From: Balneolia bacterium
GTDB taxonomy: Bacteria; Bacteroidota; Rhodothermia; Balneolales; Cyclonatronaceae
Direction of reading: 5' to 3'
NCBI GenBank assembly: GCA_003566395.1
Contig: PXDL01000424.1
Location: 1-5,141 of the forward strand
DNA: 5,141 nucleotides
Positions 1 through 5,140 of the stretch are shown here, in pieces; the stretch's first letter is position 1; each line of letters begins with the position of its first letter. A model generated the notes under the pieces. The model saw only the letters and a program-made list of their open reading frames with translations. It ran no database searches and was not told where the DNA came from. Position numbers and translations under genes: made by a program.

Positions 1-61
1 CAACCTGCTTCAACCGCTCATTGATATCCCAAGAAATAAACTGTATATTTGGAGTCTTCAT
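1..61 (-). CDS. Possible 5' end of an unidentified gene, leaving the window on the left
   Basis: A minus-strand frame opens with ATG (complement of 59-61) and stays open to the window edge. It gives 20 codons beginning MKTPNIQFISWDINERLKQV. The residue mix looks protein-like, and a weak purine-rich stretch (GGAAAAG) lies about 10 bases before the ATG. I do not recognise the family, and 20 codons can stay open by chance. A plausible promoter for the downstream tRNA (20-51) lies inside this frame, which argues somewhat against it. If real, the gene is transcribed divergently from the tRNA. Confidence 0.35.
   Translation of the reverse strand, partial: MKTPNIQFISWDINERLKQV
20..51 (+). promoter_or_regulatory. 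Candidate promoter for tRNA-Leu
   Basis: TATATTTG at 44-51 matches the Bacteroidota -7 element TAnnTTTG exactly. ATTG at 20-23, 20 bases upstream, is close to the -33 element TTTG. The same DNA also reads as a sigma70-like pair, TTGATA (21-26), 17 bases, TATATT (44-49). Transcription would start near 55-58, giving a leader of about 40 bases before the tRNA. A weaker alternative is TTCATG (57-62) with TATATC (80-85), which would start transcription almost at the tRNA 5' end. Confidence 0.4.
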
Positions 62-95
62 GAAATTCGGTCTTTTCCATATATCATGAAAGTAC

Positions 96-181
96 GCGAG
101 AGTGGTGGAATTGGTAGACACGCTAGATTTAGGATCTAGTGCTGATAAGGCGTGGGGGTTCGAGTCCCCCCTCTCGTACCA
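96..181 (+). tRNA. tRNA-Leu, anticodon TAG
   Basis: This is a complete class II tRNA that reads CUA and probably other CUN leucine codons. The acceptor stem GCGAGAG (96-102) pairs with CTCTCGT (171-177), with one G-T pair at the end. The D arm contains the expected GGTAGA. The anticodon stem CTAGA (123-127) pairs with TCTAG (135-139) and encloses the loop TTTAGGA, so the anticodon is TAG at 130-132. A long variable arm, as expected for leucine tRNAs, has a short GCT/GGC stem (141-143 with 149-151). The T stem GGGGG (154-158) pairs with CCCCC (166-170) around TTCGAGT. The discriminator is A178, and CCA (179-181) is encoded in the DNA. Confidence 0.97.
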
Positions 182-310
182 GTTTGGCCGGACGGGTGTA
201 TCATACCCCTGCATTTCACATCCGCCAATGGCTACATATCATTTTTTCATTTCCAGGCTGCAACGGCCGCATTGTTCCAATTATATTATTACTAAATCAT
301 TTCTTTTTAA
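182..310 (+). other. tRNA-tig intergenic leader, no clear terminator
   Basis: The 129 bases between the tRNA and tig contain no gene. The only notable hairpin is GGGTGT (194-199) with ATACCC (203-208), a 6-bp stem with one G-T pair and a 3-base loop. No T-run follows it, so it is not a convincing intrinsic terminator. The 3' half (about 270-310) is very AT-rich. It has -10-like hexamers such as TATATT (282-287) but no credible -35 or TTTG partner. I therefore cannot tell whether tig has its own promoter or is read through from the tRNA. Confidence 0.4.
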
Positions 311-1627
311 GTGAATATCTCGGTAGAAAACATCACCACGGTTGACAAAAAAATTACCATTGAAGCCGACCAAACCGACCTTGGGCCACGCATCGACAAA
401 GCCCTGAAAAAATACCGCAAACAGATGACTGTGCCCGGCTTTCGCCCGGGAATGGCGCCGATTGGTCTGGTTAAAAAGCGCATCGGAAAAGATGTGGAAA
501 ATGAACAGGTTGATGAATTTGTGCAGGAAGTTTTCCAGAAGGAAATTATTCCGAATCACAAGCCGGTAGGTGAACCGGTAATGGAATCCATTGATTATAC
601 CGACGGACAACTTAAAGTGGAACTGAGTATCGGCAGCGCTCCCGAGTTCGAACTTACAGACCCTGACAAGATAAAAGTCGACAAACTGGTCCATGACGTA
701 ACCGAAGAAGAAGTTCAAAAAGAATACGAACACCGTATCAAATCGGCTGCCGATTTTTCCGAAACCGATGACCCGGCCTCCGAAAAAGCGAAGGTAACGG
801 TCAATGTTGTGCGTCTTGATTCCGACGGAAACGAAACCGACGACCGGGATGAAGACCTCCTCATCCCCCTTGATGATGAAAACCAGCCTGAAGAATACCG
901 TAAAGAGCTTAAAGGCAAGAAAAAAGGCGACTCATTTGAGCTGAAGCTTGAAGATGACGGTGAGACATCAACCTATAAAGTTGATGTCGTGAAGGTTGAG
1001 GAAGTCACGGATGCCGAACCCGGTGAAGAACTTTTCAAGGAGCTGAGCCGCGGTGCCGCAGCAAACGAAGAAGATTTCCGCAGCTTTCTCAAAAGCCAGA
1101 TTCAGGACTATTTCGACAGCACGGCCGATGATCTTGTGAAAGATAAAATTGTGACCGCTCTGATTGATGCTCACGATTTCGAGATTCCGAAAAATATTTA
1201 TCAGGACATCCTAAACAGCCGCATCGAAAACCTAAAGCGTGAAAACGACAATGAGCTCCCGGCAGATTTCAACCGTGAAGCTTTTGAAGCTGAAAACAAG
1301 GAGAGCATCACCAAAGAAGGCAAATGGACGTTCATCGTTTCCAAACTTTTTGAAAAATATCCGGACACTGAAATACAGGCTGAGGACATAGATACGTTTT
1401 TCGAAACCGAGTCTGCCAAAATGGGCCTTCCGGCAGAAATGCTGAAGCAGTTTTACAGTTCTCAAAGTGGTCAGCTTGAGCAGCTTCGGATGCGTATCCG
1501 TACCGACAAATTGTTTGCCCATCTGCTGAACGAAGTTCAGGTAAACGAGCTTTCCCGTGAAGACTATGAGAAAAAATATGCGCCCAAGGACGACGAGGAC
1601 GCCAAGAACCAGGAATCTTCCAGCTAA
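311..1627 (+). CDS. tig: Trigger factor, ribosome-associated chaperone
   Basis: Trigger factor binds near the ribosome exit tunnel and shields nascent chains. The 438-residue length is normal for the family. The GTG at 311 is the first possible start, because TAA at 308-310 is in frame directly before it. The resulting N-terminus, MNISVENI, fits the family. Residues 1 to about 115 form the ribosome-binding domain, with the signature GFRPGMAP at 43-50. Residues about 155-235 correspond to the FKBP-type prolyl isomerase domain but are divergent: the region around GKKKGDSFELKL (202-213) keeps the fold pattern, while the usual aromatic pocket residues seem absent. Residues about 240-415 are the helical substrate-binding arms, and a charged Asp/Lys/Ser tail ends the protein. 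By hand count it has about 105 Asp+Glu against 62 Lys+Arg. No Shine-Dalgarno is visible. It is probably co-transcribed with clpP. Confidence 0.96.
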   Translation: MNISVENITTVDKKITIEADQTDLGPRIDKALKKYRKQMTVPGFRPGMAPIGLVKKRIGKDVENEQVDEFVQEVFQKEIIPNHKPVGEPVMESIDYTDGQLKVELSIGSAPEFELTDPDKIKVDKLVHDVTEEEVQKEYEHRIKSAADFSETDDPASEKAKVTVNVVRLDSDGNETDDRDEDLLIPLDDENQPEEYRKELKGKKKGDSFELKLEDDGETSTYKVDVVKVEEVTDAEPGEELFKELSRGAAANEEDFRSFLKSQIQDYFDSTADDLVKDKIVTALIDAHDFEIPKNIYQDILNSRIENLKRENDNELPADFNREAFEAENKESITKEGKWTFIVSKLFEKYPDTEIQAEDIDTFFETESAKMGLPAEMLKQFYSSQSGQLEQLRMRIRTDKLFAHLLNEVQVNELSREDYEKKYAPKDDEDAKNQESSS

Positions 1628-1653
1628 CAACCCTCACATTTTTTTCCGACATC

Positions 1654-2301
1654 ATGCATATTCCAAACCAACCTATTTTCGACCGCAAAGCACTTGAACA
1701 GGCCGGCGCAGGTGAAGCGCAGAGTAATCTGGTGCCCATGGTAATTGAAACCACATCCCGCGGGGAACGTGCCTACGATATTTACTCAAGGCTTCTTAAA
1801 GATCGCATTATTATTCTCGGTACGCCGATCAATGATGCAGTGGCTTCTAACATTGTGGCTCAGATTCTATTTCTGGAGTCTGAAGACCCTGAGAAGGACA
1901 TCAATCTTTATGTCAACAGTCCTGGTGGAGTTGTTTCCGCAGGACTTGCAATCTATGATACCATGCAGTACGTAAAATGCGATGTTTCCACAACCTGTAT
2001 AGGTATGGCCGCATCCATGGGTGCCGTGCTGCTTACCGCCGGCGCCAAGGGCAAGCGCTCGGTATTGCCGAATGCCAGGGTGATGATCCACCAGCCGCTT
2101 GGCGGCGTTCAGGGCCAGGCCAGCGATATTGAGATTGAAGCGAAAGAAATTCTTCGTCTCAAGCAGAGTCTGAGCCAGATTATTGCCGACCACGCCGGCC
2201 GCACACTCGAAGAGGTAACACGGGATTCCGACCGGAATAAATGGATGACCGCCGACGAAGCCCATGAATACGGCCTGATTGATAAAGTAATGAAGCGCTG
2301 A
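1654..2301 (+). CDS. clpP: ATP-dependent Clp protease proteolytic subunit, triad Asp replaced by Asn
   Basis: ClpP is a serine peptidase that forms a two-ring 14-mer barrel and degrades proteins fed in by ClpX or a similar ATPase. The protein has 215 residues. Nucleophile Ser121 lies in GMAASMG (118-124) and His146 in MIHQP (144-148). By alignment with E. coli (RDTERDRF) and B. subtilis (RDTDRDNF), the triad aspartate falls at residue 195, but RDSDRNKW here puts Asn there (codon aat, 2236-2238). The SPGG oxyanion-hole region is at 89-92. The start of the mature E. coli enzyme aligns at about residue 25 (NLVPMVIETTSRGERAYDIY), so there is probably a removable leader of about 24 residues, longer than the 14 in E. 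coli. The gene begins 26 bases after tig, without a visible Shine-Dalgarno, which suggests one operon. Identity as ClpP is certain; its catalytic competence is open. Confidence 0.97.
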   Translation: MHIPNQPIFDRKALEQAGAGEAQSNLVPMVIETTSRGERAYDIYSRLLKDRIIILGTPINDAVASNIVAQILFLESEDPEKDINLYVNSPGGVVSAGLAIYDTMQYVKCDVSTTCIGMAASMGAVLLTAGAKGKRSVLPNARVMIHQPLGGVQGQASDIEIEAKEILRLKQSLSQIIADHAGRTLEEVTRDSDRNKWMTADEAHEYGLIDKVMKR

Positions 2302-2335
2302 TTTTATTTCGGCTTCGGCAAGGGGTTCCGGATAC

Positions 2336-2366
2336 TTTGTAATTCTGAGCCGGTTCGTTATTTTTG
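2336..2366 (+). promoter_or_regulatory. Bacteroidota-type promoter before clpX
   Basis: TTTG at 2336-2339, a spacer of exactly 19 bases, and TATTTTTG at 2359-2366 together match the Bacteroidota consensus TTTG-N19-TAnnTTTG at every defined position. Transcription should start near 2369-2373, about 60 bases before the clpX ATG. It would let clpX be expressed independently of tig-clpP. The assignment is from sequence pattern only. Confidence 0.65.
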
Positions 2367-2368
2367 CT

Positions 2369-2401
2369 AAGCTCTTCAGTTTTTCCGGAGAGCTTTCTTT
2401 T
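2369..2401 (+). terminator. Hairpin with T-rich tail between clpP and clpX
   Basis: AAGCTCTTC (2369-2377) pairs with GGAGAGCTT (2387-2395), a 9-bp stem with one T-G pair, around a 9-base loop (2378-2386). It is followed by TCTTTT (2396-2401). This looks like a moderate intrinsic terminator for read-through from tig-clpP. Its left arm starts at the predicted clpX transcription start, so it could instead act as a 5' stabilising stem on clpX mRNA or as an attenuator. Confidence 0.5.
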
Positions 2402-2429
2402 ACTCTATATATTTAATTCAACACCTTAC

Positions 2430-3689
2430 ATGAGCGGCAAGACTAAAAAAAACCGCATTCATTGTTCGTTCTGCGGACGCTCTTCAAGCCAGGTAAACAG
2501 CATGGTTGCCGGGCCTGATGTCTATATTTGTGATTATTGTATTAATGATGCCGCCGGTATCGTAAAATCCGATCTGGCCAAAAAAAATACCGACCGGGCA
2601 GCCCATTACAAACCCATGCTCAAGCCGGTGGAAATCAAGGCCCATCTTGATGAATATGTTATCGGTCAGGAATATGCAAAGAAAACCCTGTCCGTGGCCG
2701 TCTATAACCATTTCAAGCGTATTAATCAGATAGCCGAGGATGCCGGAGACAAAGACAGTATTCAGATCGACAAAAGCAATATTCTGCTTCTCGGTCCTAC
2801 AGGGTGTGGCAAAACCTTATTGGCCCGTACATTAGCCCGACTCATTGATGTGCCTTTTACCATTGCCGATGCCACAGCCCTCACCGAAGCCGGTTATGTA
2901 GGTGAAGATGTGGAAAGTATTCTTTCCAATCTGCTTCAGGCCGCCGATTACGACGTGGAAAAAGCGCAGCGCGGCATCGTTTATATTGATGAAGTGGACA
3001 AAGTTGCGCGAAAAAGCGACAACCCCAGTATCACCCGGGATGTTTCGGGTGAGGGCGTTCAGCAGGCGCTGCTCAAAATTCTGGAAGGTTCTATTGCCAA
3101 CGTGCCACCCAAAGGCGGACGCAAGCATCCAGAACAGAGTTTTGTGAAGATCGACACCACCAATATTCTTTTTATTTGCGGCGGTGCCTTCGACGGACTG
3201 GCTGATGTGATTTCCCGACGTCTCTCAACAAGCTCTATGGGATTCAATACTACCGAGCAAGTTAAGTTCGACAAGTCGAATCCCAATATTTTCACATATA
3301 CCGAGCCGGAAGATCTTCAGAAATTCGGACTTATCCCTGAGCTGATCGGGCGGCTTCCCGTTATTTCCGGTTTGCATGAGCTCGACAGAGATGCATTGAT
3401 CGACATTATGCTTAAGCCGAAAAATGCACTCGTCAAGCAGTACAAGCGCCTTTTCGAACTCGAAAATGTAGAGCTTGATTTTGAAGAGGAAGCCCTTGAT
3501 GCCATTGTTGACAGAGCGATGAAGCGTAAAACCGGTGCTCGGGGCCTCAAGTCTATCATGGAAAAAGCCATGCTTGATATCATGTTTACCCTGCCCACCA
3601 TGCGGAACGTGAAACGCTGTGTTATCTCCCGTTCCACCATAGAGGAAGATGCACCGCCCGTATATGAAAAGCACAAGGCATCAGCCTGA
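2430..3689 (+). CDS. clpX: ATP-dependent Clp protease ATP-binding subunit ClpX
   Basis: ClpX is a hexameric AAA+ unfoldase that recognises tagged or misfolded proteins and threads them into ClpP. I chose the ATG at 2430 (419 residues; E. coli has 424). It puts the N-terminal zinc domain in the usual place, with Cys12, Cys15, Cys34 and Cys37; a TTG 66 bases upstream is in frame but overlaps the promoter. Further landmarks are Walker A GPTGCGKT (122-129), pore loop GYVGED (155-160), Walker B IVYIDE (183-188), RKH loop (231-233), sensor 1 near Asn245, arginine finger Arg308 in ELIGRLP, and sensor 2 Arg371 in GARGL. All catalytic motifs are intact. The ClpP-docking loop reads MGF (270-272) instead of IGF or IGL. 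No Shine-Dalgarno is visible. The gene has a candidate promoter of its own and a strong terminator just after the stop. Confidence 0.97.
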   Translation: MSGKTKKNRIHCSFCGRSSSQVNSMVAGPDVYICDYCINDAAGIVKSDLAKKNTDRAAHYKPMLKPVEIKAHLDEYVIGQEYAKKTLSVAVYNHFKRINQIAEDAGDKDSIQIDKSNILLLGPTGCGKTLLARTLARLIDVPFTIADATALTEAGYVGEDVESILSNLLQAADYDVEKAQRGIVYIDEVDKVARKSDNPSITRDVSGEGVQQALLKILEGSIANVPPKGGRKHPEQSFVKIDTTNILFICGGAFDGLADVISRRLSTSSMGFNTTEQVKFDKSNPNIFTYTEPEDLQKFGLIPELIGRLPVISGLHELDRDALIDIMLKPKNALVKQYKRLFELENVELDFEEEALDAIVDRAMKRKTGARGLKSIMEKAMLDIMFTLPTMRNVKRCVISRSTIEEDAPPVYEKHKASA

Positions 3690-3698
3690 TATTGACAC

Positions 3699-3725
3699 AA
3701 AAGCCGCTTAATGCGGCTTTTTTTT
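3699..3725 (+). terminator. Intrinsic terminator after clpX, possibly bidirectional
   Basis: AAAAGCCGC (3699-3707) pairs perfectly with GCGGCTTTT (3713-3721) around the 5-base loop TTAAT, and the T-run covers 3718-3725. It starts 10 bases after the clpX stop. On the minus strand the hairpin is followed by TTTTGTGT, a weaker tail. It lies 18 bases beyond the end of the convergent ATPase gene, so it may serve both genes. Confidence 0.93.
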
Positions 3726-3743
3726 GGTCATTACTTTCGGGTC

Positions 3744-4886
3744 CTACAGATAATCGAAAACATTTTCCCGGTTGATGACTTCAAAAGGTGCATCTTTGTA
3801 TGCCCTCACAAATCCTCCGGGCGGCTTGATTTTTTTCCCTTTCTTTGGCCATTTCATTTCGAATGCCCGGATATCGCCTCCGTCTTTTTCGATCAGATCT
3901 ATTTCCTGTTTGTCGTAGGTTCTCCAAAAGTATAGTTCGGTAGTTTTCATATCCGACCTGTGCTTTTTCAGCCTTTCGGTAACCACGAAGTTCTCCCACA
4001 AAACACCGGTATCGGGCCGTAATTCCAGGGGCTTAAATTCCGATATAACCGCGTTTCTGATTCCATTGTCGTAGAAATACCATTTTTTGCTTTTCACGAC
4101 CTCTTTACGCAAGTTTTTCGAAAACCCACTCAGAGGAAAGATTACGGAGGCGTCAGCCAATAAATACAGATAGCGCTCTACCGTATTTTTGCTCATACCA
4201 AGCAAATTTCCGAGTTCATGACCGGAAACTTCCTGCCCGATCTGATAGGCAAGTAGTTGAAGCAGTTTTTTCAGCTTAGCCGTTTCTCTGAGACTGTTGA
4301 GCATCAGCACATCCTTCAGCAAATAAGAACGCACTATTTCTGCAAGATACGTTTTCTTGTCGGCATCGGAGCTGAGCCTGAAGATTTCGGGATACGAACC
4401 GTACAAAAGTCTTTGATCAATATTCTTGCGGATTTCCACACCGGACTGAAACTCGTGAATCTCTGAAATTGAAAACGGATACAAGTCGATATCCACCTTT
4501 CGCCCGGTAAGCGGCTCACCGGTTGACTCAGTAAGAGTAAGTGAAGAGGACCCTGTTACCAATACCCGGATTTTCTCTACTTCATCTACTATCAATTTTA
4601 TTTTACTACCTATATCACGGATTACCTGTGCCTCATCGATTATTAATAAATCCGTTCCCGAGAATAAGTTTCTGTAATTCCTGATTGTTTGTGAGGCCAG
4701 AAGATTCTGTACGTCAAGATCCTCCGCGTTCATGAACTCTGTTTTTCCTTTAAATCTCTCCTGGATTTTCCGTGCAAGCTGCGTCTTGCCGGTTCTTCGC
4801 GCTCCTTTTAACAGCACAACGCGCTGTGGCTTCAGCCATTTCAGAATAGCCGCTTCTGCTTTCCTGTTTACGTATGAAGAGACCAT
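3744..4886 (-). CDS. AAA_14/DUF4143-type ATPase, function unknown
   Basis: This 380-residue protein has the layout of the AAA_14 plus DUF4143 family, common in Bacteroidota and archaea and without a settled function. Walker A is GARRTGKT (28-35), Walker B LLIIDEAQ (80-87, Asp84 and Glu85), a sensor-like strand VLVTGSSS (108-115), and a conserved arginine at 129 before DLYPFSISE. YGSYPEI (162-168) marks the transition to the DUF4143 part. Residues about 218-250 look like a winged helix, with GMSKNTVERYLYLL as recognition helix. Glu298 (WENFV), Asp330 (EIDLI) and Glu343-x-Lys345 (FEMKW) follow the PD-(D/E)xK nuclease-like pattern of the C-terminal domain. There is no signal peptide or membrane segment. 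The ATG is set by an in-frame TAA five codons upstream. No Shine-Dalgarno is visible. It is convergent with clpX, and palindromic elements lie just upstream. Confidence 0.9.
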   Translation of the reverse strand: MVSSYVNRKAEAAILKWLKPQRVVLLKGARRTGKTQLARKIQERFKGKTEFMNAEDLDVQNLLASQTIRNYRNLFSGTDLLIIDEAQVIRDIGSKIKLIVDEVEKIRVLVTGSSSLTLTESTGEPLTGRKVDIDLYPFSISEIHEFQSGVEIRKNIDQRLLYGSYPEIFRLSSDADKKTYLAEIVRSYLLKDVLMLNSLRETAKLKKLLQLLAYQIGQEVSGHELGNLLGMSKNTVERYLYLLADASVIFPLSGFSKNLRKEVVKSKKWYFYDNGIRNAVISEFKPLELRPDTGVLWENFVVTERLKKHRSDMKTTELYFWRTYDKQEIDLIEKDGGDIRAFEMKWPKKGKKIKPPGGFVRAYKDAPFEVINRENVFDYL

Positions 4887-4929
4887 ATTTACGTAAATTT
4901 AGTCAGTTAATTGACTGTATTAACGTTAA
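4867..4929. repeat. Array of ACGT-centred palindromic elements at the ATPase gene start
   Basis: Three related elements share an ACGT core flanked by A/T: TTTACGTA at 4867-4874 (inside ATPase codons 5-7), ATTTACGTAAAT at 4887-4898 (a perfect 12-bp palindrome directly before the ATG), and TTAACGTTAA at 4920-4929 (the heart of the larger palindrome). Their centres are 21 and 32 bases apart, close to two and three helical turns, so the cores would face the same side of the DNA. This is what cooperative binding sites look like, but AT-rich DNA also yields such motifs by chance. Confidence 0.4.
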
Positions 4930-4940
4930 TATAGTCAATT
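4909..4940. promoter_or_regulatory. 32-bp near-perfect palindrome upstream of the ATPase gene, candidate operator
   Basis: The left half AATTGACTGTATTAAC (4909-4924) and right half GTTAATATAGTCAATT (4925-4940) are reverse complements except at one position pair (G4917 with T4932). The centre lies 38 bases upstream of the ATPase ATG. A weak minus-strand -7-like box, TAAATTTA (4901-4894), would put the palindrome across the -33 region, where a repressor would block transcription. The overlapping AGTCAGTTAATTGACT (4901-4916) repeats the AGTCA/TGACT arms. The regulator is unknown. Confidence 0.55.
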
Positions 4941-4990
4941 TATGCTTAAACTCATCATATATTACCACGGTACCGGGTAAAAACAACGCA

Positions 4991-5140
4991 TTAAAAGAAA
5001 GCCGATGATAGAATTAGTGTGATGCTATTTTTTGATTTCATCTTATTCGAACCCCATTGGATGGTAATAATCTTCTTATTCCGATATCCTAATAAGCTTC
5101 TTTTACCTTTTATGCGGACAAAAGGGTTCCAAAAACCGCC
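4991..5140 (-). CDS. Possible 3' end of an unidentified minus-strand gene
   Basis: A minus-strand frame is open from the right edge for 49 codons and ends with TAA at 4993-4991. It begins GGFWNPFVRIKGKRSLLGY and ends SITLILSSAFF. I recognise no family. An internal ATG would give MKSKNSITLILSSAFF, which resembles a signal peptide cut short by the stop. It therefore could be a genuine C-terminus, a decayed exported-protein gene, or chance in AT-rich DNA. A plus-strand frame (5022-5141) is open over the same bases, so openness alone is weak evidence. If real, this gene would lie upstream of the ATPase gene in the same direction, with the palindrome in between. Confidence 0.22.
   Translation of the reverse strand, partial: GGFWNPFVRIKGKRSLLGYRNKKIITIQWGSNKMKSKNSITLILSSAFF

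Noticed and set aside
2..136. Plus-strand open frame across the left edge and into the tRNA
   Set aside because: It runs through more than half of the structurally complete tRNA and ends in the anticodon arm, so it is very unlikely to be coding.
194..208. Hairpin GGGTGT/ATACCC after the tRNA as a terminator
   Set aside because: The stem is only 6 bp with a G-T pair, and the bases after it are CTGCATTTC, not a T-run.
281..733. 150-codon minus-strand frame opposite tig, and similar long antisense frames opposite clpP and clpX
   Set aside because: The opposite strand encodes well-conserved proteins. The antisense translations have no recognisable domains and are shadows of the sense codon pattern.
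2364..2429. In-frame TTG at 2364 as the clpX start, adding 22 residues
   Set aside because: The extension is not ClpX-like, the TTG lies within the promoter's TAnnTTTG box, and the ATG at 2430 gives the standard distance to the zinc-binding cysteines.
3744..4940. ATPase gene plus palindromes as an insertion sequence or other mobile element
   Set aside because: The protein has no transposase or integrase motifs, and I see no matching terminal inverted repeats or target duplications at its two ends.
4962..4980. TTACC/GGTAA hairpin around CGGTACCG as a terminator of the minus frame ending at 4991
   Set aside because: The stem is broken by two mismatches and no T-rich tail follows on either strand.
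5075..5096. Inverted repeat CTTATT/AATAAG around GATATC
   Set aside because: The arms are only 6 bp plus a 6-bp palindromic core, with two mismatched pairs, in AT-rich DNA. This is compatible with chance, and no T-run follows.
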